Shown here: piece after piece, positions 36,029-43,664 of the stretch | How positions within the stretch are numbered: the first letter of the stretch is position 1 | Layout: each line of letters opens with the position of its first letter | Assembly: GCA_964611755.1 (NCBI GenBank) | Contig: CAZTBB010000002.1 | Span: 1-64,000, forward strand | DNA: 64,000 nt | Source of the DNA: CAZTBB01 sp964611755 | GTDB taxonomy: Bacteria > Pseudomonadota > Alphaproteobacteria > Micavibrionales > Micavibrionaceae | Direction: 5' to 3' | Notes under the pieces: model-generated | The model's database searches: none | Told to the model about the DNA's origin: nothing | Seen by the model: the letters and a program-made list of their open reading frames with translations, nothing else | Translations under genes and position numbers: made by a program

Positions 36029-36505
36029 TTAATCAGACCCGTAATGGTTCTTTTGAACGCTCTGGACAAGCTGGTTTAGCTGCTCAACATTTTGGGGAAG
36101 TTTGATGTTGTTTTCTTCCTCTGCTGTTTCGCACTGAAATCCGGCATAGGCCTCAAGATCATTGCGGTGATCAAAAATCGGACAGAGCACAAGATAGTTC
36201 CAGAATTCTTCACCGTTTTTGCGGTAATTTTTAATGGTTGTGTAATGGTATTCTTTGTTCTCAATGGCCTTGCGGATTTTTTCAACATCTTCTTTGTGGG
36301 TTTTGTCCCCCTGCAGGAAACGGCAATTTTGCCCGATAATATCATCGCGGTTATAGCCGGTCATGAGTTCAAAGGCCTTATTGGCATAGGTGAGGGGCAT
36401 GTCTTTTAAGGACGGATCGGCCACTGTAATGCCAATAGGGGAGGAATCGAGCGCTGCCAGTAACATACGAATATAAGGATCAGTGATATAATTTTGAAAT
36501 AGCAT
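36029..36505 (-). CDS. Short LOV-domain photoreceptor (blue light)
   Basis: 158 residues, one LOV/PAS domain with short caps. The flavin motif is intact: GQNCRFLQG (58-66) with photoactive Cys61. Other LOV features are ANKAFELMTGYNRDDIIG, IRKAIENKEY, the Asn-containing strand IKNYRKNGEEFWN (Asn93, Asn103) and Gln124 (AGFQ), which flips on flavin adduct formation. The N-terminal cap is 1-20 and the C-terminal helix (about 128-158, Gln/Asn-rich) is a likely dimerising or output coil. There is no attached kinase or DNA-binding domain, so it resembles the short LOV proteins of Pseudomonas and Rhodobacter. The gene converges with guaB. The neighbour on the other side is an rRNA methyltransferase. 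Confidence 0.9.
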   Translation of the reverse strand: MLFQNYITDPYIRMLLAALDSSPIGITVADPSLKDMPLTYANKAFELMTGYNRDDIIGQNCRFLQGDKTHKEDVEKIRKAIENKEYHYTTIKNYRKNGEEFWNYLVLCPIFDHRNDLEAYAGFQCETAEEENNIKLPQNVEQLNQLVQSVQKNHYGSD

Positions 36506-36598
36506 TTTATTATCTCTTATTTTTATTCAATGAAACCAAAGACAAAATACTATCATATCCTATGGTAATTGGTGAAGATTTCCAGTAAAGCTAGTCCC

Positions 36599-37885
36599 AT
36601 GAAACCACAAGCCCGTATTCAAGCCCTCATAGATATCTATGACCAGATCCAATCCAATGACCGCGTTCCGATGGATACGGTGATTGGCGATTATATGCGC
36701 CACCGCCGTTATATTGGATCAAAGGACCGCGCCAATATTGCCGAGCGTGCCTATCATGTGATGCGCCATTATGCGCGGCTTGGTTGGTGGATTACCAATC
36801 ACGGCACAGACGATAATGGCCGTACCCGCGCGCTGGGCTGGTTGGCTTTGGGCGAACAGGCGGATCAGAAATACATAGAAGGCCTGTTTGATGGATCGCA
36901 ATATGCCCCCGAGCCATTGAGCGCAGATGAAAGCGCCTTTTTATCCGCACTTGTTGGCAAGGATATGCATGCCAAAGATATGCCGGTGGAGGTTAAGGCG
37001 GAATGCCCTGATCTCTATAAGGATCAGTTGATGGCTTATTTCGGAGATGATTTCGAGCATGAAATGGCCGCGATGTTGCAAACGGCGACGCTGGATTTGC
37101 GGGTGAATACCTTCTTGGCCACACAGGAAAAAGCGCAGAATTTCCTCGAGGCTGATGGTGTCAAAACCGAGCCCACGCCTTATTCCAAGGTTGGATTGCG
37201 CTGTGCGAATAAAGCCTATCTCTCCCGCACCAAGGCGTTCAATAAGGGCTGGATTGAAATTCAGGACGAGGGCTCGCAACTGATTGCGCAGATGAGCGGT
37301 GCGCAGCCCGGCATGCAAGTGCTGGATTATTGCGCCGGCGCTGGTGGGAAGACATTGGCTATGGCCGCGATGATGGAACGCAAAGGACGCATTGTGGCGA
37401 TGGATAATGATGAGCGCCGCCTGATGAAGGGGCGTGAGCGTTATAAAAAGGCTCAGGTGGCTGACATCATAGAAGTCAGACCATTATCCGAGGCGCGGCA
37501 TGTAAAATGGTTGAAACGCCAGACAGATAAATTCGATATTGTGCTGTTGGATGTGCCTTGCACGGGCACAGGAACATGGCGCCGCAATCCTGATATGCGC
37601 TGGACGGTCTATGGCCCATCACTCGAAGAGCTTACGGCTATTCAGGCCGAGATCATGGATAAAACAAGCCATGCGGTGAAACCCGGCGGCGTGATGGTCT
37701 ATGCCACTTGTTCATTATTGCCGGATGAAAATGAACATCAAATAGAGGCCTTTCTCAAACGCCATGATGGTTTCGAGGTAAAAGCCATTGATCCGGCTCT
37801 GGGCCTTGGCTCACCTTACATGCGCCTTACCCCCAAACGCCATCAGACCGATGGATTTTTCACCGCCCTTCTGCATAAAAAATAA
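36599..37885 (+). CDS. RsmB/NOP-type RNA m5C methyltransferase
   Basis: 428 residues from the ATG at 36599. An upstream GTG at 36569 is less likely. The N-terminal part has NusB-like helices (RIQALIDIYDQIQ, GSKDRANIAERAYHVMRHYA). The catalytic domain holds VLDYCAGAGGKTLAMAA (motif I), DVPCTGTGTWRRNPDMRW (motif IV with Cys) and YATCSLLPDENEHQIEAFL (motif VI with the catalytic Cys). This marks the RsmB/RsmF (NOL1/NOP2/Sun) group that makes m5C in rRNA or tRNA. The exact target cannot be read. The start lacks a good ribosome site. Confidence 0.93.
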   Translation: MKPQARIQALIDIYDQIQSNDRVPMDTVIGDYMRHRRYIGSKDRANIAERAYHVMRHYARLGWWITNHGTDDNGRTRALGWLALGEQADQKYIEGLFDGSQYAPEPLSADESAFLSALVGKDMHAKDMPVEVKAECPDLYKDQLMAYFGDDFEHEMAAMLQTATLDLRVNTFLATQEKAQNFLEADGVKTEPTPYSKVGLRCANKAYLSRTKAFNKGWIEIQDEGSQLIAQMSGAQPGMQVLDYCAGAGGKTLAMAAMMERKGRIVAMDNDERRLMKGRERYKKAQVADIIEVRPLSEARHVKWLKRQTDKFDIVLLDVPCTGTGTWRRNPDMRWTVYGPSLEELTAIQAEIMDKTSHAVKPGGVMVYATCSLLPDENEHQIEAFLKRHDGFEVKAIDPALGLGSPYMRLTPKRHQTDGFFTALLHKK

Positions 37886-37920
37886 ACTACTTGACATAAT
37901 ATCCTTATTTCGGTAGTTTA
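37883..37920. promoter_or_regulatory. Promoter flanked by a perfect 8-bp inverted repeat
   Basis: TAAACTAC (37883-37890) and GTAGTTTA (37913-37920) are exact reverse complements, 22 bases apart. Between them TTGACA (37891-37896) starts a promoter whose -10 (TAGTTT, 37914-37919) overlaps the right arm at a 17-base spacing. A dimeric repressor bound here would occlude RNA polymerase. The first arm begins in the rsmB-like stop codon. Confidence 0.5.
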
Positions 37921-37975
37921 TTAAGCATTGTTAATTTATTATGAAAATATAAAGAATTAAAGGGAAGGTTTAGAG

Positions 37976-38707
37976 ATGTCTGGGAATTTAACAGCAGAAT
38001 TTGAAGGCCAAGAAGTTGTTTTGGATTTAAACGGTCTTGAGCAAGCGATATCTGATTTTCAAGAAATATTTAGGGCAATGGAAGTAAGCAGTTTTAGATC
38101 AGGTTTAATAATGACTGATATTGAAATTAAACAAATGGGATTAGAGGCATATGCCAAATCTCATGGGATTTCTGTTGATGATATAGATATGGATGCAGTG
38201 TCAGCTGAAGACATTCAAAATCTGGGTGGTGAGGCTTATTTTAATGATTTAATTCAAGATTTTGAGAAAGCGGGAGTACCACAAGAGTTTATTAGCGATT
38301 TTAAACAACAACAACAATCATATGAAGAGCAAGGCGTATCTAAAGCAGATTTTGTAAGATTGGTTATGGCTCAACTTACTCTTGCGGGTTTTGCAACCTC
38401 TATAAATGCTGCGGGTAACACGATCACAGAATATGAGAAAGAAAGTGTTCTAGAAAAAAGTAACACTGTTATTGCAGAACTAGAAGCCTACACTCAAAAC
38501 GGTGAGGTAAAAGAAGATGGTTATTCAGGGGCTCTGCAAGCCTATTATGAGAAACATAATATTCCGGAAGAATTAAGGGCAAAGCACCTTGACTCGGTCA
38601 TTAAGACGATTGAAATGCGTCAAGCTGAGATCGAGGCAATGGACATCGCAATGGATCCGGCAGCTACGGCTACGATAGAGTCGCCAGACCCGGCCGGTGT
38701 TAATTAA
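37976..38707 (+). CDS. AT-rich orphan gene, acidic helical protein
   Basis: 243 residues with AAGG before the ATG at 37976. The protein is acidic, without signal peptide or membrane segment, and mostly helical: LNGLEQAISDFQEIFRAM, DIEIKQMGLEAYAKS, VDDIDMDAVSAEDIQNLGG and a Gln-rich coil (FKQQQQSYEEQ). No family recognised. Base composition is clearly more AT-rich than neighbours, with AAA/ATT/GAA codons common, as expected for a recent acquisition or a gene under different selection. It shares its transcript with the 52-residue gene 18 bp downstream, which has a better ribosome site. Confidence 0.7.
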   Translation: MSGNLTAEFEGQEVVLDLNGLEQAISDFQEIFRAMEVSSFRSGLIMTDIEIKQMGLEAYAKSHGISVDDIDMDAVSAEDIQNLGGEAYFNDLIQDFEKAGVPQEFISDFKQQQQSYEEQGVSKADFVRLVMAQLTLAGFATSINAAGNTITEYEKESVLEKSNTVIAELEAYTQNGEVKEDGYSGALQAYYEKHNIPEELRAKHLDSVIKTIEMRQAEIEAMDIAMDPAATATIESPDPAGVN

Positions 38708-38725
38708 TATAAGGAGATCAAAAAA

Positions 38726-38884
38726 ATGAGTAGGTTTTCAGAACAAGACACTGAGACAGCAAGCCTGGAAGAGGCCTTCGAGAGTATTGCAGATACGGCA
38801 GGACATCCATTATCCGAAGAGGATATTGCGATCATCGTAGAAGAGGTGATGCCCGAAGCTAGTGTTGATCCGGTGGTTGGATAA
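38726..38884 (+). CDS. 52-residue acidic small protein
   Basis: The start ATG at 38726 follows an excellent ribosome site (AAGGAG). The product, MSRFSEQDTETASLEEAFES to a VDPVVG end, is strongly acidic, has two predicted amphipathic helices (about 12-24 and 32-44) and no Cys. It ends 9 bp before a strong bidirectional terminator. It is too short for a family call. The overlap of two good signals (ribosome site, terminator) and the tight spacing to the upstream gene support it being real. Confidence 0.7.
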   Translation: MSRFSEQDTETASLEEAFESIADTAGHPLSEEDIAIIVEEVMPEASVDPVVG

Positions 38885-38893
38885 CCTAAAGAA

Positions 38894-38922
38894 AAGCCCG
38901 CCTTTGAGAGAAAAGCGGGCTT
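38894..38922. terminator. Bidirectional Rho-independent terminator
   Basis: AAGCCCGC (38894-38901) pairs with GCGGGCTT (38915-38922) over 13 bases. On the minus strand the T-rich tail TTCTTT follows, which ends metE; on the plus strand TTCTTCAT follows and ends the small orphan operon. Confidence 0.8.
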
Positions 38923-38945
38923 CTTCATATATTCATTAAAAATTA

Positions 38946-41279
38946 TTAAGCGGCGGCGGCTTCTTTTGATTTAGCACGCATATCTTTGGCGGCATCCACC
39001 ATATGTTTGAGCGCAGGCTCAACTTCTGGCCAGCCACGTGTTTTCAGACCGCAATCCGGATTCACCCAGATTTGACGCTCATCCAATACTTTCTTGGCTT
39101 TATCCAGTAGATCCACCATTTCTTGCTTGGTTGGAATACGCGGAGAGTGAATATCATACACACCCGGGCCAATCTCATTCGGGTATTTGTAGGATACAAA
39201 TGCATCCAGCAATTCCATCTGTGAGCGCGATGTCTCAATCGAGATCACATCCGCATCCATTGCGCCGATCGAGTCAATCACGTCATTGAACTCGGAATAG
39301 CACATATGGGTGTGGATCTGGGTTTCATCTTCCACGCAGCATGATGTGATGCGGAAATTCTCAACGGCATTGTCGAGATATTCCTTCCAATCATCCTTAC
39401 GCAGAGGCAAACCTTCACGGAAAGCGGCTTCATCGATTTGGATCATTTTGATGCCTGCTTTTTCCAGATCCGCTACTTCATCACGGATGGCCAGAGCAAT
39501 CTGGCGCGCCGTTGTGTTCCGCGGTTGGTCATCACGCACAAAAGACCATTGTAAAATCGTGATCGGGCCCGTCAGCATGCCCTTCATGACCTTATCGGTC
39601 AGGCTTTGGGCATATTGTGACCATGCTACGGTCATGGCGGTGGGGCGGGAGACATCACCAAAAATGATCGGTGGTTTCACACAGCGGGAGCCATAGGATT
39701 GCACCCATCCGAATTTCGAGAAGGTGAAGCCCTCAAGCTGCTCGCCGAAATATTCCACCATGTCGTTGCGCTCCGGTTCTCCATGCACAAGCACATCAAT
39801 ATCGGCTTTGTGTTGGTAATCGACGACCATTTGAATTTCTTTTTTCATGGCTTCTGTATAAGCGGCCTCATCGATATTGCCTTTCTTAAAGTCCGCACGT
39901 GCCTTACGAATGTCAGGCGTTTGCGGGAAAGAGCCGATCGATGTTGTCGGATAGAGCGGCAGTTTCAGCGCCGCGTGTTGGATTTTCTGTCTCTCGGCGA
40001 AGGGTGATTTACGCGATTTCATATCATCAGAGATATTTTGTTCACGGTCTTTAACACCTTGATTGTGAATGCGCGCAGAGCTGCGGCGGCTTTCCTGTGC
40101 CGCATTGCTGGCCGCCAAAGTTTCCGCGATCGCATCTTTGCCTTCATTGACACCTTTGGCGATAGCCACAATTTCGGCCACTTTTTGCTTGGCAAAAGCC
40201 ATCCAGTTTTTGAGCTCTGCATCCATGGCAGTCTCACTCTCCAGATCAACGGGGGAGTGCAGCAATGAACAGCTAGGGCCAACGAATACGCGCTCTGATC
40301 CGATAGCGGCCGCTACAGTCCCAACCATATGAATGGAGGCCTCAAGATCGTTTCTCCAGATATTACGCCCGTCAACAACGCCAAGCGAGATGATTTTATC
40401 ACCGGCATGCGCTACGGCCTGATCAATATCTTTTTGCGGATCATTGGCTGTTGTGTTGGCGCGGCCCGTGTTACGGCATAGATCAATATGAATTCCATCT
40501 ACCGGAAGACCAAAGGCAAGGGCCCCATTATCCTTGAGGCTTTCAAAGTAAGTTGCAACAAGCACTTTCAGATTGGCGGGCTTCTGGAGCTGGTCATAAG
40601 CTGTTTTGATAACGCCTTGGCCAATCTCACACAGATCAAGTGCAAAAACCGGCTCATCAATTTGAACCCATTCCGCACCCATATCGGCAAGCTTGGCAAG
40701 GATTTCATTGTAAACAGGGATCAGCTTTTGCACGAAATCCTGATGGCTAAAGCCCTCATATTGCGCTTTTCCTAGGAATGTATATGTGGCCGGGCCAATT
40801 AGAACCGGACGTGTTGTGATACCCATGTCCTTAGCTTCCTGGAATTGATCAAAGATTTTTGTACTGGCCAGCTTCGGGCTCATGCCTTCTTCAAACTCAG
40901 GCACGATATAGTGGTAGTTTGTGTCATACCATTTGGTCATCTCCATGGCTGTTACATCAACGCCATCTTTTTGCGCACCGCGCGCCATTGCGAAATATGT
41001 GTCGAGATCAACATTATTACCCGAGAAATTATAACGCGACGGGACAAGGCCGAGCGTACATGTCATATCGAGAACGAGGTCATAGAATGAAAAGTCGTTT
41101 GATGGAATATGATCAAGACCTGTCTGCGATTGGAAGCTCCAATTATCCGCACGCAAAGACTTGGCAGTGGCAAGCAACTCATCTTGCGTGATTTTTTGTT
41201 TCCAGTATCCCTCAACGGCTTTTTTCAATTCACGCATTGGGCCAATACGTGGAAATCCTAAATTAGTGGCTAAAACCAT
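38946..41279 (-). CDS. metE: Cobalamin-independent methionine synthase
   Basis: 777 residues from the ATG at 41279, with an excellent ribosome site (GGAGGAGAG). The N-terminal barrel begins ATNLGFPRIGPMRELKKAVE. The C-terminal barrel has the zinc ligands in THMCYSEFND (His and Cys) and VNPDCGLKTR (Cys), plus a Glu region (VISIETSRSQMELLD). It transfers a methyl group from 5-methyltetrahydropteroyl-glutamate to homocysteine without B12. MetF, directly upstream, supplies the methyl donor. A good promoter lies in the gap between the two, so metE can be expressed alone. No SAM or B12 riboswitch was recognised in its leader. Confidence 0.97.
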   Translation of the reverse strand: MVLATNLGFPRIGPMRELKKAVEGYWKQKITQDELLATAKSLRADNWSFQSQTGLDHIPSNDFSFYDLVLDMTCTLGLVPSRYNFSGNNVDLDTYFAMARGAQKDGVDVTAMEMTKWYDTNYHYIVPEFEEGMSPKLASTKIFDQFQEAKDMGITTRPVLIGPATYTFLGKAQYEGFSHQDFVQKLIPVYNEILAKLADMGAEWVQIDEPVFALDLCEIGQGVIKTAYDQLQKPANLKVLVATYFESLKDNGALAFGLPVDGIHIDLCRNTGRANTTANDPQKDIDQAVAHAGDKIISLGVVDGRNIWRNDLEASIHMVGTVAAAIGSERVFVGPSCSLLHSPVDLESETAMDAELKNWMAFAKQKVAEIVAIAKGVNEGKDAIAETLAASNAAQESRRSSARIHNQGVKDREQNISDDMKSRKSPFAERQKIQHAALKLPLYPTTSIGSFPQTPDIRKARADFKKGNIDEAAYTEAMKKEIQMVVDYQHKADIDVLVHGEPERNDMVEYFGEQLEGFTFSKFGWVQSYGSRCVKPPIIFGDVSRPTAMTVAWSQYAQSLTDKVMKGMLTGPITILQWSFVRDDQPRNTTARQIALAIRDEVADLEKAGIKMIQIDEAAFREGLPLRKDDWKEYLDNAVENFRITSCCVEDETQIHTHMCYSEFNDVIDSIGAMDADVISIETSRSQMELLDAFVSYKYPNEIGPGVYDIHSPRIPTKQEMVDLLDKAKKVLDERQIWVNPDCGLKTRGWPEVEPALKHMVDAAKDMRAKSKEAAAA

Positions 41280-41324
41280 AATTTCTCTCCTCCAAATGGA
41301 TGTTAGCAATTCAATACATCAAGC

Positions 41325-41353
41325 ACTATCGCAGCGTTTGCGCAGTGGGTCAA
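41325..41353 (-). promoter_or_regulatory. metE promoter
   Basis: On the minus strand TTGACC (41353-41348), a 17-base spacer and GATAGT (41330-41325) form a good sigma70 promoter about 45 bases before the metE ATG. The spacer contains GCGCAAACGC, and CACTG/GATAGTG around it give an imperfect palindrome, a possible operator. CCCTG/CAGGG (minus strand, just upstream) could form a short hairpin after metF. Confidence 0.55.
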
Positions 41354-41404
41354 CAGCCCTGTTTTTACCAGGGGTGTTGGTTTATGCGGATTAGGGCCGT
41401 TTTT

Positions 41405-42259
41405 TTAATAGCCTAGAGCCTTGCAAACATTCCCGGTGATCGGGAATTTGTTCATTGTATAGAAATGGATGTGGCTTGCGCCATTGGCTGCCAGATCAAG
41501 GCTTTGCTCGGTCAAGAGATCAGAGGCAACTTTGAGGGCATCCTCCGGCTTATCCTCTAGGCCATCAAATTTTGCCATCAACCAATCCGGGATCGAGGCC
41601 TGGCATTTGCCGGCAAAGCCCTGCACGCTCTTGAAGTCATAGATCGGAAGTAAGCCCGGTACGATAGGGGTATCAATACCTTCGGAGACACAGCGATCGC
41701 GGAATTTGTAATAGACATCATTATCAAAAAAGAATTGCGTGATTGCACGATCAGAGCCTGCATCACATTTGAGCTTGAGAGCAGCAATATCCGCATCCAT
41801 CGATGGGGCATCAGGATGTTTTTCCGGATAGCAGCCAACGGAGATCTCAAAATCATGCCAGCTTTTGAGCCCCTCGACAAAATCGGAGGTGTATTGGAAG
41901 TAACGATCATCCTGATCGAGTGGCCATTGCACATCGGCGTCATCAGGCATATCCCCGCGCAGCGCGACAATATGTTTTACGCCCATATCCCAGAGCTGAT
42001 CTGTATATTCCTTGAGCTGGTCTTTTGTTGAATTGATAAAGGTGAAATGTGACGCAAAAGGGATGTCCGGCGCGGCCTCTAACATTCTTGTCAGCGTATC
42101 AATTGTACCATCGCGTGTTGATCCACCGGCGCCATACGTTACCGTCATATACTCAGGGTTTAGCTCTTTGAGTTTCGGAAACGCATCCCACAATGTTTTG
42201 GCAATCGTATCATTTTTGGGTGGAAAGAATTCAAAAGAAATTGTCGGTTTTTGTCCCAT
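41405..42259 (-). CDS. metF: Methylenetetrahydrofolate reductase
   Basis: 284 residues. It opens with ISFEFFPPKNDTIAKTLWDA and has MTVTYGAGGSTRDGTIDTL and ASHFTFINSTKDQL, IVALRGDMP and the flavin-binding regions typical of MetF. The enzyme reduces 5,10-methylene-THF to 5-methyl-THF with NAD(P)H. It is directly upstream of metE (125 bp), so both are placed for methionine synthesis. The divergent neighbour is a cNMP-binding protein (104 bp between starts). Confidence 0.95.
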   Translation of the reverse strand: MGQKPTISFEFFPPKNDTIAKTLWDAFPKLKELNPEYMTVTYGAGGSTRDGTIDTLTRMLEAAPDIPFASHFTFINSTKDQLKEYTDQLWDMGVKHIVALRGDMPDDADVQWPLDQDDRYFQYTSDFVEGLKSWHDFEISVGCYPEKHPDAPSMDADIAALKLKCDAGSDRAITQFFFDNDVYYKFRDRCVSEGIDTPIVPGLLPIYDFKSVQGFAGKCQASIPDWLMAKFDGLEDKPEDALKVASDLLTEQSLDLAANGASHIHFYTMNKFPITGNVCKALGY

Positions 42260-42363
42260 AGCGCAGATAACCTCTTCGTGATTGCGGGTCTTTATATTAC
42301 GATAGATAGAAGAGTAATCAAGCTTGTGCCAAAAGCCAAGTGATTAAGGGTAGGTTTCGTTTT

Positions 42364-42921
42364 ATGGGACAAGAGCAAGTTTTAGAGCGCAAGGTTTTTG
42401 CAGCCGGTCAGATCCTGATGAAAGAGGGCGATGAGGGCTATCACGCTTATATGATCCAATCGGGGCGCGTGGCGGTCTATACCGAAAAGGGCGGGCAACG
42501 CATCGATCTGGCCGAGCTGGGGCCCAATAGCATTGTCGGCGAAGTCGCATTGATTTTGGATGAGCCGCGCGGCGCCAGCGTGGAGGCGATTGAAACCACC
42601 AATGTTGTTGTCATTACGCGTGAGGAATATTTGCGCAAGGTTGAGCGCGCCGATCAAACATTAAAATCAATCCTATCCCTCGTCTCACAAAGGCTTATCA
42701 TGCATAACGAGACTCATATTCAGGATGTAAAAGGCACAAAGCCGGATGCGCCCACAGCATCAAAAAAACAGGATGAATCCATTGATCCCGATGCGTTGGC
42801 GATTATGCAGGGCTTTTCGCGTAATATGAAAGAAGAGCGCAAATTAATCATGATGGAAGAAGTTCTGCCGCATATGAATGGCCTGATCAAAGCCATCAAG
42901 GCGATGAAGGAAAAAGGCTAA
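42364..42921 (+). CDS. Cyclic-nucleotide-binding-domain protein without DNA-binding domain
   Basis: 185 residues from the ATG at 42364. Residues 10-115 are a CRP/CAP-type cNMP-binding fold: FAAGQILMKEGDEGYHAYMI, GRVAVYTEKGGQRIDLAELG, SIVGEVALILDEPRGASVEA and VVVITREEYLRKVERAD. The phosphate-binding cassette is reduced (GEVALILDEPRGASV has the Glu and the Arg). Instead of a helix-turn-helix, the C-terminus (116-185) is a charged helix with Lys/Asp-rich loops (EERKLIMMEEVLPHMNGLIK). It may be a stand-alone sensor or scaffold, as in many alphaproteobacterial single-CAP proteins. Confidence 0.85.
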   Translation: MGQEQVLERKVFAAGQILMKEGDEGYHAYMIQSGRVAVYTEKGGQRIDLAELGPNSIVGEVALILDEPRGASVEAIETTNVVVITREEYLRKVERADQTLKSILSLVSQRLIMHNETHIQDVKGTKPDAPTASKKQDESIDPDALAIMQGFSRNMKEERKLIMMEEVLPHMNGLIKAIKAMKEKG

Positions 42922-42992
42922 GTTTTACAAGCCATAGCGCCTGATTTAACCTCTAAAAATAAATATTTTATGCGTTTAAATAAAAAAATTAT

Positions 42993-43032
42993 GTAATTTT
43001 CTTGACTTCGCCATTTTGTTTATGTAAATTAC
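42993..43032. promoter_or_regulatory. Promoter flanked by a 7-bp inverted repeat, upstream of an orphan gene
   Basis: GTAATTT (42993-42999) and AAATTAC (43026-43032) are exact reverse complements. TTGACT (43002-43007) with 17-base spacing to TAAATT (43025-43030) makes the promoter, again with the right arm covering the -10. The layout is like that at 37883-37920. Confidence 0.45.
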
Positions 43033-43073
43033 TTAACGAATAGTTAATTTGGTACGCAAAATGGAGAAATGAG

Positions 43074-43661
43074 ATGGGCGTTCAAGCACAAGGACAACAA
43101 GCATTTCAAGACGCAAGTGTTGAGCAGGCAAGGCAGGCGCAGCGTGAGGCTGTTCAAAGAGAATATAACAGGATTTTAAGTGCTGCAAAGATCAGTTTAC
43201 ATCGCAATGTTGTTGATCTTGATAATATAACTGACTCAAAACTCTTTATTAAAGATATAGAAGCTAGACTGCATCTTATTTTTCACTTTTGTGCTGAGCA
43301 GATTGAGCTAAAGCAATTTCAAGATACATATTATACGTTTATTGGTGAAATTTATTCAAAATCGAATAGCTGGCTAAGCAATAAGCCTAAATATTCCCCA
43401 GAAGAAATGGAACAATGCGTCAATGATTTGAATAAGATGATTGAATTGGGTCGTTTTGACCCCCCAAGAGAGGGGCCACTTAACGCCAAAAAAGTTAAAG
43501 AGCAGATGGCAAATCTGCGAGCGCCAGAACAGGCACGATTAATGATGCAAGTTTTGCAGCTGGAGGCCATTTCCAGAATTGCCATTCATGATCTGGATAA
43601 GGCAAGAGAGTTGCTTAATTCAACCAAACCGCCTGTTCATCAACCGGTATCAGAACCTTAG
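43074..43661 (+). CDS. AT-rich orphan gene, helical cytoplasmic protein
   Basis: 195 residues; the ATG at 43074 follows GGAGAAATGAG. The N-terminus is Gln/Ala-rich (QAQGQQAFQDASVEQARQAQ), then helical regions (RLHLIFHFCAEQIELKQFQD, EEMEQCVNDLNKMIELG, EQARLMMQVLQLEAI). No signal peptide, membrane helix or known motif. It shares AT-rich composition and promoter layout with the orphan at 37976. It is convergent with the TPR-sulfotransferase gene, 3 bp apart. Function unknown. Confidence 0.65.
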   Translation: MGVQAQGQQAFQDASVEQARQAQREAVQREYNRILSAAKISLHRNVVDLDNITDSKLFIKDIEARLHLIFHFCAEQIELKQFQDTYYTFIGEIYSKSNSWLSNKPKYSPEEMEQCVNDLNKMIELGRFDPPREGPLNAKKVKEQMANLRAPEQARLMMQVLQLEAISRIAIHDLDKARELLNSTKPPVHQPVSEP

Positions 43662-43664
43662 TGA

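Noticed and set aside
38704..38928. Minus-strand frame of 74 residues at the terminator
   Set aside because: It runs through the 52-residue plus-strand gene and the terminator hairpin and has no supporting signal.
41280..41404. Possible SAM or cobalamin riboswitch before metE
   Set aside because: The 125-bp gap lacks recognisable riboswitch core motifs. It is better explained by a standard promoter and small palindrome.
37976..43661. AT-rich genes as part of a mobile element
   Set aside because: No integrase, transposase, attachment site or terminal repeats were seen around them. Composition alone is not enough.
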